Shown here piece by piece: positions 1 to 9,200 of a DNA stretch of 15,805 bases. The notes beneath the pieces were generated by a model that made no database searches, was not told the origin of the DNA, and saw nothing but the letters and a program-made list of their open reading frames with translations. Source of the DNA: an uncultured Flavobacteriales bacterium. Its GTDB lineage: Bacteria > Bacteroidota > Bacteroidia > Palsa-965. Each line of letters begins with the position of its first letter. Position 1 is the stretch's first letter. The DNA is taken from contig CAMLEF010000068.1 of assembly GCA_946478675.1 (NCBI GenBank), forward strand, positions 1-15,805, read 5' to 3'. The position numbers and the translations under genes are program-made.

Positions 1-2056
1 CGACGCCACCGAAAAATCGATGGTGCGCGACGATTCGCTGACCATCCGCGAACGCGCGATCGCTGCATGGCCATCCGCGTGGCAGGGACAGAACCTGCGC
101 GAAATTTTGATGACGCTGGGTTACGACGTCGACGTGCCCTGGCGCGATCTTCCGAAAAAGCAGCGCGACTGGATTCTCTTCACCGAAGAAACGCCGACAG
201 TTCCGGTGTATTCCGGCTTTACCGCCGAAGAAATGCAAAAGGCGCTGAAGCAAAAACTCGAGCCCAGCTACATGGGAACGTTCACCGGTGCGCGCCGATA
301 CGTGCTGCAAACGTTCGCGAACACGCAAAGCGCCATGATGAAAAAACGCGTGGCGCAATACATGATCAGCAGCGAATGTCCCGTCTGCCACGGCAAGCGA
401 TTGAAACGCGAATCGCTGTCGGTGAAATTTGCGGGCCTCGACATTTCTGAAATTTCCGCGCTTACGATTGCAGAGCTGCATCGTTTGTTTTTGCCGTTTG
501 CGGATGGCTCGGCAGCTTCGATGAAAAAGAACGTCGCAGCGCATCCTGAAAAAGTTGTCGTCACGCGCCGCATCGCAGAAGACCTTGTCGCGCGCCTGGA
601 GATCATGCTCGATCTCGGCCTCGGTTATCTCACGCCCGACCGCAACACGCCCACGCTTTCGCCCGGTGAATTGCAGCGTTTGCGTCTCGCCACACAGGTG
701 CGTTCGAATTTGTTCGGCGTCGTGTACGTGCTGGACGAACCTTCTGCCGGTTTGCATCCTGCCGATACGCAGGCCTTGTTGCGGGCGCTCGACAAATTGA
801 AAGCGGCCGGTAATTCATTGTTCATCGTCGAGCATGAAGTGGATGTGATCCGTCACGCGGAATGGATCGTCGACGTCGGTCCTGCTGCAGGCGTCAATGG
901 CGGCGAAATTTTATACAGCGGTCCGCCCGAAGGATTGCAGGACGTGGCGCAATCGATCACGCGTCATTACATCGCAGGCAATCATGCGGTGCCGCAAAGC
1001 GCGTTGCGCAAACCTTCCGGCTGGCTGAAGCTGGAAAAGGTGAAGCGCAATAATCTCGACAACGTTTCAGTCGATTTTCCGTTGGGCGTTTTTACCAGCG
1101 TCACGGGCGTTTCCGGCTCGGGGAAAAGTACGCTCGTGAGCCAGGTGCTCGTCGAGCTGCTGTCGGAAGCGTTGGGACAACAAGTGGGCAGCAACGATGA
1201 AGAGGCGGACCCGCTCGAACAAAAAGTAGTGACGCTCGACGGAAAGATCACCGACGGCCTCGGGCACATCCGTCGACTCGTGCGCGTGGACCAGAAACCG
1301 ATCGGCCGCACGCCGCGTTCGAATCTTGCAACGTACACGGGCCTCTTCGATCACGTGCGCAAATTATTCGCCTCGACGAAAATGGCGAAGGCGCGCAAGT
1401 ACGATGCCGGACGTTTTTCGTTCAACGTTGCGAAAGGCCGTTGCCCGCATTGCGAAGGCGAAGGTTTCGTGATGGTCGAGCTGCTGTTCCTGCCGAGTGT
1501 GTACACGCCTTGCCCGACTTGCCAGGGCACGCGCTACAATGCGAAAACGCTCGAAGTGACGTATCGCGATAAAAACATTGCCGACGTGCTGAACATGACG
1601 GTGGACAACGCCTGGGAATTTTTTGCCGACGAGCCGTCGCTTCATCACGCGCTGGATGTCGTGCGGCAAGTCGGTCTCGGTTATTTGCGATTGGGTCAGC
1701 CCGCAACTGAACTTTCCGGCGGAGAAGCGCAGCGCATCAAGCTCGCCACGGAGTTGCAGCGCACGCAGCACGGCAATTCGCTTTACCTGCTGGATGAGCC
1801 GACGACAGGTTTGCATCCTTCCGATGTGGAGAAATTGCTCGCGCAGCTCAACGTGCTGGTGGATGCGGGCAACACGGTCATCGTCGTGGAGCATGACATG
1901 CACGTCGTCGCGCAAAGCGATTGGGTGATCGACATGGGGCCGGGCGCGGGCAATGAAGGAGGAAAAGTAGTGGTGGCCGGAACGCCGATGGAGCTCGCTG
2001 CTGATACGAAGAGCAAAACGGCAATGTACCTGCAACCGTACGTGGAGAAACGGTAG
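1..2056 (+). CDS. uvrA: UvrA-family excinuclease ABC subunit A, 3' portion (5' end outside window)
   Basis: DNA-damage recognition ATPase of nucleotide excision repair, a cytoplasmic dimeric ABC protein. The frame is open to the left edge (the codons before the ATG at 20 read D-A-T-E-K-S), so that ATG is internal and the true start is upstream. Visible in order, counted from the ATG at 20: the end of the zinc-bearing insertion domain (CPVCHGKRL near residue 120), ABC signature I (LSPGELQRLRLA, about 215), Walker B (VLDEPSAGLHPAD), the second Walker A (GVSGSGKST, about 363), a second zinc module (CPHCEGEG then CPTCQGTR), signature II (LSGGEAQRIKLA) and Walker B (LLDEPTTGLHPSD). The first signature has SPGEL where canonical UvrA has SGGEA, which suggests a UvrA paralogue rather than the housekeeping copy. 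The N-terminal Walker A and any UvrB-binding domain lie outside, so the subclass cannot be settled. Family assignment is secure. Confidence 0.93.
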   Translation, partial: DATEKSMVRDDSLTIRERAIAAWPSAWQGQNLREILMTLGYDVDVPWRDLPKKQRDWILFTEETPTVPVYSGFTAEEMQKALKQKLEPSYMGTFTGARRYVLQTFANTQSAMMKKRVAQYMISSECPVCHGKRLKRESLSVKFAGLDISEISALTIAELHRLFLPFADGSAASMKKNVAAHPEKVVVTRRIAEDLVARLEIMLDLGLGYLTPDRNTPTLSPGELQRLRLATQVRSNLFGVVYVLDEPSAGLHPADTQALLRALDKLKAAGNSLFIVEHEVDVIRHAEWIVDVGPAAGVNGGEILYSGPPEGLQDVAQSITRHYIAGNHAVPQSALRKPSGWLKLEKVKRNNLDNVSVDFPLGVFTSVTGVSGSGKSTLVSQVLVELLSEALGQQVGSNDEEADPLEQKVVTLDGKITDGLGHIRRLVRVDQKPIGRTPRSNLATYTGLFDHVRKLFASTKMAKARKYDAGRFSFNVAKGRCPHCEGEGFVMVELLFLPSVYTPCPTCQGTRYNAKTLEVTYRDKNIADVLNMTVDNAWEFFADEPSLHHALDVVRQVGLGYLRLGQPATELSGGEAQRIKLATELQRTQHGNSLYLLDEPTTGLHPSDVEKLLAQLNVLVDAGNTVIVVEHDMHVVAQSDWVIDMGPGAGNEGGKVVVAGTPMELAADTKSKTAMYLQPYVEKR

Positions 2057-2116
2057 CGTTCTTGCGCAACTTCAATGGCTTCGCATCACGCGTTCACGTT
2101 TACGGTAACAACTCCG

Positions 2117-2124
2117 TACTTTTG
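2117..2124 (+). promoter_or_regulatory. Bacteroidota-type -7 promoter element for map
   Basis: TACTTTTG matches the TAnnTTTG -7 consensus of Bacteroidota sigma factors exactly. It lies in the short gap between the UvrA stop and map. Transcription would begin near 2130, about 16 bases before the ATG at 2147. I see no convincing -33 TTTG partner, so the call rests on the -7 box and its position. Confidence 0.45.
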
Positions 2125-2146
2125 CCGTGAACCATCACCCAACATC

Positions 2147-2911
2147 ATGCTCATTTCAGGAGAAGCCGATTTGTCCGGCATGCAGAAAGCCAGCGAGGCG
2201 GTAGCGATCGTCTTGAAGGAAATGAAAAATTACGCGAAGCCCGGCATCTCCACGAAGGAGCTCGACGAATACGGCGCAAAACTGCTGACGGAATTCGGAG
2301 CGAAGTCGGCGCCGTATGTGACGTACAAATTCCCGGGCTGGACCTGCATCAGCGTGAACAACGAATTCTGCCACGGCATTCCTTCCGACAAACGCATCCT
2401 GAAAGAAGGCGACCTCGTGAACGTCGACGTCTCCGCCGAGCTGAACGGTTTCTTCTCCGACAACGGCGCGTCGTTCGTGCTGGGCGAAGATCTTCACGGC
2501 CACCAGAAGCTCATCGACGCCTCCAAAGAAATTCTGCACAAAGCCATCTTCAGCATCAAAGGCGGCGTGCGCATTGCCGACATTGGCCAGCTCATCGAGA
2601 CCGAAGCGAAAAAACGCGGCTATAAAGTCGTCAAGAACCTGACCGGTCACGGCGTGGGAAGAAGCCTGCACGAAGAGCCGGAAGAGATCGCCAACTACCG
2701 CGATCGTCACAACACTTCACGCTTCCGTAAAAATTCAGTCGTCGCGATTGAAACGTTCATCACGACAACATCGACGTATGCGGAAACGCTGAAAGACGGC
2801 TGGACGATGGTGGGCGATAAAGGCGGCTTCATGGCGCAGCACGAACACACGATCGTCGTCACCGACGAAAAGCCGATCATCCTGACGGCGATGAATGAGA
2901 TCTGGAGCTGA
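2147..2911 (+). CDS. map: type I methionine aminopeptidase
   Basis: Removes the N-terminal methionine from nascent proteins using a two-metal centre; cytoplasmic and normally essential. The 254-residue protein is the usual type I length. All five expected metal ligands are present in context: D94 (VNVDV), D105 (FFSDNGASF), H168 (GHGVG), E202 (AIETF) and E233 (QHEHT). H76 (NEFCHGIP) matches the substrate-contact histidine. An in-frame ATG at 2075 would add 24 residues, but that extension is not family-like and starts upstream of the TACTTTTG promoter box at 2117-2124. The ATG at 2147 is therefore preferred. The gene follows the UvrA-like gene by 90 bases but probably has its own promoter, and it converges on the minus-strand thioredoxin-like gene 29 bases downstream. 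Confidence 0.93.
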   Translation: MLISGEADLSGMQKASEAVAIVLKEMKNYAKPGISTKELDEYGAKLLTEFGAKSAPYVTYKFPGWTCISVNNEFCHGIPSDKRILKEGDLVNVDVSAELNGFFSDNGASFVLGEDLHGHQKLIDASKEILHKAIFSIKGGVRIADIGQLIETEAKKRGYKVVKNLTGHGVGRSLHEEPEEIANYRDRHNTSRFRKNSVVAIETFITTTSTYAETLKDGWTMVGDKGGFMAQHEHTIVVTDEKPIILTAMNEIWS

Positions 2912-2940
2912 TCCGTTGAAGCGGGATTAGTTCGTCAGCA

Positions 2941-3510
2941 TCACGCAGCGTTCACTTTCGCGCTCTTCAGCAGCTCCGTCATTTCACGGCAAAGCGAGGC
3001 ACCTTTGTCTTCATTGTACCAGCGCTGCAATTCAACTTTAATAGCATCGGCAGCAGTGTTTGCGGCTTTCAGCTTTGCCGCCAGTTCACGTGCCGCTTCC
3101 GGTCGCGGTCCCCAGGTAAAAAGATCTTTTCCTTCGCTGCGCACGATCAGCTTCGGAATGCTTTTCGTGCCGTTGGTGAGATACGATTCGATCAGGAACG
3201 GCGGACTGTCGCGCAGCATGATATCGTAGCTGATAAGATGCGTTTGTTCCGCCATGCGAACCAGGAACGGAACGTTGTGCGCCGCGTCGCCACACCACGG
3301 TTCGGCAATGATGATCCAATGTTGCGGCTCGCTGATCGCTTTCAATTCTTCCACCAGCGTTTCGTCCAGCACGAGCTGTTTGTTCCAGCGGTTCATCCGC
3401 GACTGGTTCAGCTTCGTGTATTCTACGTAATGCGGATTATCATAAGGCGCCTGCGTGAGCTTTCCCTGCAGCACGGCATCGAACAGCTGCTGGTATTCGG
3501 TGTAATTCAT
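2941..3510 (-). CDS. thioredoxin-fold family protein with single-cysteine active site
   Basis: A 189-residue cytoplasmic protein with no signal peptide or membrane segment. The segment WIIIAEPWCGDAAHNVPFL (about residues 65-83) sits where thioredoxins carry WCGPC, but only the first cysteine (C73) is kept; Asp75-Ala76 follow. SIPK near residue 119 fits the conserved cis-proline loop. This is the pattern of the thioredoxin-like family in which E-x-W-C-G-D replaces CxxC (Pfam Thioredoxin_9, from memory). The only other cysteine is near the C-terminus (GASLCREM). With one active-site cysteine, an ordinary dithiol reductase mechanism is unlikely; a monothiol or non-redox role is more plausible (inference). 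It stands alone between map (convergent) and the large unknown gene (same strand, 137 bases away). Substrate unknown. Confidence 0.8.
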   Translation of the reverse strand: MNYTEYQQLFDAVLQGKLTQAPYDNPHYVEYTKLNQSRMNRWNKQLVLDETLVEELKAISEPQHWIIIAEPWCGDAAHNVPFLVRMAEQTHLISYDIMLRDSPPFLIESYLTNGTKSIPKLIVRSEGKDLFTWGPRPEAARELAAKLKAANTAADAIKVELQRWYNEDKGASLCREMTELLKSAKVNAA

Positions 3511-3541
3511 AGTATCGTGGTTAATGGCGAAATCGTAATTC

Positions 3542-3567
3542 GCTGAAGTAAAATTCAGCAGTTTTTT
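3542..3567 (+). terminator. possible weak rho-independent terminator (plus strand)
   Basis: GCTGAA (3542-3547) and TTCAGC (3554-3559) form a 6-bp stem with a 6-base loop, followed two bases later by six T's. The shape is terminator-like on the plus strand, but no plus-strand gene ends nearby, since both flanking genes are on the minus strand. It may stop antisense read-through from map or be fortuitous. Confidence 0.25.
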
Positions 3568-3647
3568 GCCGGTAAAAAATGATCGGCATCAAGCCCGAAG
3601 CGTGCTGTGGTCATCTTGACGAAGAAAATTTCGCTGCAGCAGCAGGG

Positions 3648-5432
3648 TTAAGCCGGCACCTGCTGCGGGAGTAAAAGCGCAAGATGATCTTCCAGCATTT
3701 TTAAAAGGCTGAAGCTCTCGGAAAATTCTTCCCTGAATTTCGCGAAGAGGTTTTTGTAATAGCCGATCCCCGAAAGCAGGTTGTTCCGGAACGTAACGAT
3801 ATATTTTTCTTCCGACGGCGATTTCTCTTTTTTTACGACCTGCTTCTCCAGGTACTCGCAGTACATCTTCAGCTCATTGATAATGACGGACGGACGCGGC
3901 ACGTTGTTCAGCAGGTTTTTCCTTCCGTAAATATGATCGACCATCGAGCGCAGCGTGTGTACGCCCGAGAAATACGCCAGGTTGGGCCCGGGACAAATCG
4001 CTACGGCTTTCAGCTGCTTCGGGCGGAGAATATCATTTTTGATCACCGCCGAAACGGCAAGGCCTTCGCAGAGGCAATCTTTTTGCATCACCAGCTCCGT
4101 TTTTTCTTTCAGCTCTTCTTCCGGCAGCTGCTGCGACTTCAGCTGGTTGAGCTTGAGCTGCTGGTATTCCCGCGAGGCCGTGCAGATCGGTTCGCTGGTG
4201 AATTCGGTATTGAACGCGAGAAACTTTTTCAGGCAGGGACTTCCGGGACGATTCTTTTCAATCCTTTTCAGCCGCTGTTTTTCCGACGAGCTGTTGCGGA
4301 AATTATTGAAAAGGATGCCGAGCGGCGAGGAGTAGCTCAGGAAATAATCGGAAGGCGAAGCGCCGGCAAGGGCCTGCAACGTTTCGTCGTCCACGCTCGT
4401 CGCTTCCGGCACCAATAGGAACGGGCTTCCCCAGCCGGTTGCATCGAGGCGATAATAGTCGCGCAGGAATTTATTTTCAGCGGCGGTGCCTATGCCTCCC
4501 TGTGCGGAGACGGAAAGCTCCGGCGGTAGCGCGTAAGGCTGTTTGCCTTTTGCCTTCAATGCGTTGTTGCAGATTTCGAACAGCTCCGCCTGCAGCGCGT
4601 CCCGTTTTGTTTTGAATTCTTCCAGGATCGGCCCGAGCAGCAAACCTTCCGTGGGGAAAGCGTGCCCGCCGCAGTTCAATCCCGATTCCACGCGAAATTC
4701 CGAAACCCACAATCCTTTTTTCGCGAGAAATTTTCCCTGGATCATCGCCGACCGGTAGTCGTTGACCTTGATGATGATCTTCTTTTTCTGTTCGCCGTTC
4801 GACGCAGGATAAAAATCATCGAAGCTTTCGCAATACGAATACAGCCGCGGATTCAGGCCGGCAGAAAAAACGATCGACGAACGAAGATCGCTCAGCGCAA
4901 ATCCCCGCAGGGCCGACAGCGCATCGGAATAAATATCGGGCTCGTCGCCTTTGCTGTAAGAGCGATCGCACTTGGTCATGATGTTGACGTCGATCGCGCC
5001 GGGCAGCAGCCGCTTCTTCAGTTCCGCCTCCAGCGTTTTTTTCTCCTGCGGATCCTGGCTTTGAAGCATCGTGTTGTACAACAGCTTCAGGAACGAATTC
5101 TCTTCCAGCATCCCGAAATATTTATCCAGGTCGCTTCCTGTTCCGAAAGGCTGTGCGGCCAATTCGATCATCTGCATTTGCAGGATATCGTTCAGCAGGT
5201 TCAGGTACGCGCGGATTCTTTTCGCGCGGTAGTCGAATTCTTTTTTGGTGATCGCTTCGTATTCCAGCGAGAATTTCCGGCAATAAAATTCTCTCATTTG
5301 CTCGATGAGATTGTCCTCGATAATGGAGACGGTAGACGAGATGCCGAAGCGCCCGACTTTGATCGGTGTGTCGATCGCGAAGCCCAGGCCCATCACCGGG
5401 ATATGAAAAGTGTGCGGAGCATTTTTTTTCAT
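3648..5432 (-). CDS. conserved-looking protein of unknown function; possible FMN-type TIM barrel plus cysteine-rich C-terminal part
   Basis: I do not recognise a named family. The start at 5432 (MKKNAPHTFHIPVMGLGF) is chosen because the conserved-looking sequence begins there; an in-frame ATG at 5498 would add 22 less typical residues. The product has 594 residues with no signal peptide or membrane segment. Segments recalling nitronate monooxygenase/NPD-like or IMPDH-like FMN barrels are IPVMGLGFAIDTPIKVGRFG (11-30), DVNIMTKCD (148-156), ESGLNCGGHAFPTEG (249-263) and SAQGGIGTAAENKF (309-322). A second part holds cysteines C400, C417, C453, C455 and C480 in the contexts PGSPC, EPICTAS, KDCLCEG and AICPGPNLAY, which could bind metal or an Fe-S cluster. 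I believe near-identical proteins occur in many Bacteroidota as hypotheticals (memory, unchecked). The barrel assignment is tentative. No promoter box was found upstream. Confidence 0.75.
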   Translation of the reverse strand: MKKNAPHTFHIPVMGLGFAIDTPIKVGRFGISSTVSIIEDNLIEQMREFYCRKFSLEYEAITKKEFDYRAKRIRAYLNLLNDILQMQMIELAAQPFGTGSDLDKYFGMLEENSFLKLLYNTMLQSQDPQEKKTLEAELKKRLLPGAIDVNIMTKCDRSYSKGDEPDIYSDALSALRGFALSDLRSSIVFSAGLNPRLYSYCESFDDFYPASNGEQKKKIIIKVNDYRSAMIQGKFLAKKGLWVSEFRVESGLNCGGHAFPTEGLLLGPILEEFKTKRDALQAELFEICNNALKAKGKQPYALPPELSVSAQGGIGTAAENKFLRDYYRLDATGWGSPFLLVPEATSVDDETLQALAGASPSDYFLSYSSPLGILFNNFRNSSSEKQRLKRIEKNRPGSPCLKKFLAFNTEFTSEPICTASREYQQLKLNQLKSQQLPEEELKEKTELVMQKDCLCEGLAVSAVIKNDILRPKQLKAVAICPGPNLAYFSGVHTLRSMVDHIYGRKNLLNNVPRPSVIINELKMYCEYLEKQVVKKEKSPSEEKYIVTFRNNLLSGIGYYKNLFAKFREEFSESFSLLKMLEDHLALLLPQQVPA

Positions 5433-5720
5433 GAAGAATGCAGTATTGCGACTTTGAACGCCGTGCAGGCGGGAAACATCCGACGCGATCATTTGCATCC
5501 GGCAAAAGAGAGGGTCGCGGGGAAAGGAAGACTCAGCAACTTATTTTGTTTTTCGAAAAGCCTTCGGGCAAAAGTGGGCTTTATCGGCACGGCAAACGAT
5601 GAGTTGGATCATTGTTTAACGCCGGAGATCCGGGGGGCGCGTGCGTAGCGTGTTTATTCACGATTATTAACGAAAAAGCCCCGCTACACGAGCAGGGCTT
5701 TCTTAAATTTTTTAGCCGGA
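5433..5720. other. intergenic stretch between the unknown 594-residue gene and the lipoprotein gene
   Basis: These 288 bases hold the terminator at 5673-5701 and possibly a 22-codon N-terminal extension of the gene on the left (5433-5498). No other ORF, RNA gene or clear promoter was seen. Confidence 0.6.
5673..5701 (-). terminator. rho-independent terminator of the lipoprotein gene
   Basis: AAAGCCC (5675-5681) pairs with GGGCTTT (5695-5701). The stem continues past one C-A mismatch as GCT/AGC around the loop ACACG. On the minus strand it begins about 20 bases after the lipoprotein stop and runs into five T's (complement of 5673-5677). The plus side is also followed by a T-rich stretch, so it may work in both directions. 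Confidence 0.75.
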
Positions 5721-6104
5721 TCAATTGCCTTTGCGTCCGCTGGCGCCGCCGTCGCGGTCGTCATCGCCGCCGCCTACGATCTCGCCGTCGCCTTTGTCGC
5801 CGCCGTCCCCATGGATCAGCGTGTGCGTGCTGTCGCTTTGCGTGTTGATGGTATTGTTGACCCGTTTGCCTGAACCGCCGTCGCGATCATCGTCGCCGCT
5901 GGCTACAATATCGCCCGAGCCGGTGCTTTGCTCCCCGTCGAGGATCACTGTTCCGCCGGAATTCGAATTCGGGCCGGAAAGGCGTCCGTTCGTCGTATTT
6001 CCCGGGAGGGATGAGCCTGCCGGAGACGGGAGTTCCTCTTTCTGACAAGAGCCGACGAATACCATCAGCCCGGTCAAAATCGCTATGTAGATGATTCTTT
6101 TCAT
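5721..6104 (-). CDS. small secreted lipoprotein with internal duplication
   Basis: A 127-residue predicted lipoprotein. The start MKRIIYIAIL at 6104 gives a short basic N-terminus, a hydrophobic core (IYIAILTGLMVFV) and the lipobox VGSC, with lipidation expected on that cysteine. An upstream ATG at 6128 would add eight residues and spoil a typical signal peptide. The mature part is low-complexity, rich in Gly, Asp, Ser and Asn. It contains two related units, GDIVASGDDDRDGGSG and GEIVGGGDDDRDGGASG, about 43 residues apart. The acidic DDDRDGG stretch could bind cations, but it is not a recognisable EF-hand or RTX repeat, so no function is assigned. A terminator follows directly. The sensor kinase gene lies upstream on the same strand, ending about 100 bases before this start; no functional link is evident. 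Confidence 0.75.
   Translation of the reverse strand: MKRIIYIAILTGLMVFVGSCQKEELPSPAGSSLPGNTTNGRLSGPNSNSGGTVILDGEQSTGSGDIVASGDDDRDGGSGKRVNNTINTQSDSTHTLIHGDGGDKGDGEIVGGGDDDRDGGASGRKGN
5746..5785. repeat. direct repeat copy 1 within the lipoprotein gene
   Basis: This 40-base block matches 5875-5914 at about 33 of 40 positions by manual alignment. It encodes the second DDDRDGG unit. Most differences are silent or conservative, consistent with an intragenic duplication held by selection. Confidence 0.7.
5875..5914. repeat. direct repeat copy 2 within the lipoprotein gene
   Basis: Partner of the block at 5746-5785; it encodes the first DDDRDGG unit of the protein. The copies are offset by 129 bases (43 codons), so the frame is preserved. 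Confidence 0.7.
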
Positions 6105-6208
6105 GCGGTTGCAGGATTTCTCCAACATTAAAGGTAAGACATATTCCTATAGTAAAAAAGACCCCCGGGTTACATTTTGGCCGGTGGTTGCCGGGACACA
6201 ACAGGCGG

Positions 6209-9200
6209 TTATCCGTTCAGATTAATTGGTAAAACAATTTCTACGCGCGTGCCGGTGGTTTCGCCTTTTTCGTTCTTCACGTCGAAAGGCCCTTTGACGG
6301 CGAGATCGGAATTCGTCATCGCTTTGAGCAGGTTGATGCGGCCCGTGGTGATCTCCATCCCGCGGGAAATATGCTGCTCTCCGTTGCGCTGTTTCCGCGC
6401 TTTGCTGGCCTCCACGCCGATGCCGTTGTCTTCGATGCTGAACATGATATCGTCGCCGATCTCTTTGACGGTGATCGTGATCATGCCCGGCTTTTGCATC
6501 GGGAGAATGCCGTGCCAGATGCTGTTCTCGATGTACGGCTGCAGCATCATCGGGGGAATTTCGATCGATTCCGTGTCGATGTCGCCTTCGATGTTGAAAC
6601 GGTATTCGAATTTATTCTCGAGGCGCATGTGCTCCAGCTCGAGGTACAGCTTCAACCGTTCGATCTCTTCCGAAAGCGGAACGAAATTGCTGAGCGAGCT
6701 GTCGAGGTTTTTGCGGATCAGCTTGGCGAAGCTGCTGAGGTATTTCGTGGCGAGCGTCTTGTCTTCTTTCGTGATGTAATACTGGATCGAATTGAGCGCG
6801 TTGAACACGAAATGCCGGTTCATGCTTGCATTCAGCGTCTGGTGCTCCAGCACGAGCAGTTTCGATTTGTATTCCAGCTGCTGCGTGTGATGTTTTCTGC
6901 GAATAGAAGAAACGCGCCAGCGGTACAGCAGCCAGATGATGCCGATGACGACGACAAAACCGAGCAGGAAAAACCACCACGTCAGCCAGAACGGCGGAAG
7001 CACCTCGAAGCTGAACGTCGCAGGCACGGGATTCCACACGCCGTTCTTATTGCACGCGATCACCTTGAACGTGTATTTGCCGTGCGGCAGGTTGGAATAC
7101 GTGGCGAACGTCGCATCCGTCGGCGGTGACCAATCCTGGTCGAAACCCGACAGCATGAAACGGTAACGCACCGAGCTCGGGTTGCTCAGGCTGATGCCGA
7201 TGTAATCGAACGTGAGGTATTTCTTTTTGTAGTCGACGGAAAGATGGCGCGGCAGTCCCGTTTCAGCGTCGATGGAATCGGAGTAGCCGGACCAGTCGGT
7301 GGGCTGCAGGAAAAGACGGATGCCGGTGATGTGCGTGAGCGGGATCGTGATGTCGTTCACGTTCGTGTGCTGCGCCGAAGAATATTTCAGCAAACCTTCG
7401 GATGTGCCGAACCAGAGATTGCCTTCGTGATCTTCATACGCTGCATTCTGGTTGCACTCGAGGCTGCGCAGTCCTTCGAAGTTCGTGTAATGACGGAACT
7501 CCGCTTTGTGCGACTGGTAATACGCTTCCGTGTTGAGCTCGTAGATGCCGTTGTTGGTTCCGATCCAGAGCTGTCCGGCAGCATCGAGCAGCAGGAAGTT
7601 GACGTTGTTCGCGCTGTATTTTTCATCGATGGCAATCTTCGTGAATTTCGATCCGTCGAAAAGCGTGAGGCCGTTGCTGGTGCCGATCCACAGGTTGTGC
7701 CGCTGGTCGGTGAGCATCGAAATGACGTTGTTGTCGCTCAGCCCGTTTTCCGTCGTGTAATTCACGAAGGTTTTTCCCTGCCCGACTGAGTCGTTCAGGC
7801 GGGCGTCGTATTTGTAAATGCCGCTGCTGCTGGCGAACCACATGTTGCCCTGCGCATCTTCGAGAATGCTGCTGATGTTGCGGCCGATGTTATCCCTGCC
7901 GTTGATGAAATTCGTGCAGGCGGTGCCGTCATATTTTGAAACGCCGGCCGTCGTGCCGAACCACATGTTGCCTTTCGAATCTTCGAAGATGGAATAAACG
8001 GTTTTCGCCGGGAGACTGTCGGAGATCGGCGTGAAATGTTTGCCGTCGTATTTACAGGCGCCGTCCGCCGTGCCAAACCAGATGTTGCCCGCGCGATCCG
8101 TGCGGCAGGTCCAGACGAAATTGTTGTTCAGCCCGTTCGGACCGGTAACGTAATTCGTGAATTTCCCGGTGGCGGCATCCTGTTGGCAAACGCCGTTTCC
8201 GTAGGTGCAGAACCAGCGGTTGTGCTGCGCGTCTTCCGTGACCGAAAGAATGATGTCGCTGCTCAGCCCGTCCTGCGTGGTGTAATTCACGAACGTTTCG
8301 CCGGCGAATTTTAACACGCCTTTGCCGTCCGTTCCAAACCAGACTTTGCCTTCGTTATCCTGCATGACGGTGTTGATGTTCGGATAAAAAAGGCCGTTGG
8401 TCTTGTCGAAATTCAAAAACGTTTTCCCGTCGAATTTGCTGACGCCGCTTCCCGAAGCGAACCAGAAATTGCCGGCGTTGTCCTGTGTCGCGGAACGGAT
8501 CCAGTCGAGGATGAGCCCGTCTTTCTGCCGGTAATTCACGAACGTTTTGAAATCGTAACGGTACACGCCTTCGCCATATGTCGAGAACCAGAGGTTGCCG
8601 CTTTTGTCGCTGAGGATATGCGCCACGTTGTGCGGTTGCGGCAGGGCAGGATCGGGCTTGCGGAATTGTTTGCCGTCGTAATAACAAATGCCGCCGCGCG
8701 TGCCGAACCAGATCATCCCGTTCTTATCCATGCACGCCGAACGCACATAGTTGTTGACGAGCCCGTCTTTCTCGTCGAAGTAAGTGAACGTGCTGCCGTT
8801 GAATTTGCAAACGCCCGAACCGTCGGTGCACAGCCAGAGATTGCCGGCATTGTCGGGCGCGATCCAGAGCACCTGGTTCTTCGAGAGCTCCGGCTTGAGC
8901 GTGAAACTTTTGAAAGTGGTTCCGTTAAAACGATTGATGCCGCCCAGCGTCGCCACGTAGATCTCGCTGTTTTTTCCTTCGAGAATGCAGTTGATGCGGT
9001 TGTCGAGCAGCCCGTCTTCCTTCGAATAATTGACGAAGCTCTTGCCGTCGTAACGCGTCAGTCCGCCGTACGTGCCCAGCCATAAATAGCCTTTATCGTC
9101 CTGGAAGATCGCACGCACCTGCGACTGCGCAAGGCCGTCCTGGATGGAGTAGTTGAGAAAACTGTATTGCTGCGCCCGCAGCAGTGGAAACAGGAATAGC

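Noticed and set aside
1364..2035. 223-codon minus-strand ORF inside the UvrA gene
   Set aside because: Shadow of the UvrA C-terminal half, whose ABC motifs fix the true frame.
4662..5648. 328-codon plus-strand ORF opposite the unknown gene
   Set aside because: Arg/Phe/Asp-rich composition typical of an antisense shadow, whereas the minus-strand frame has balanced composition and conserved-looking motifs.
6129..6208. T6 run and small CCGG hairpin after the kinase stop as a terminator
   Set aside because: The four-base stem and the T run are about 20 bases apart and no better pairing abuts the T's.
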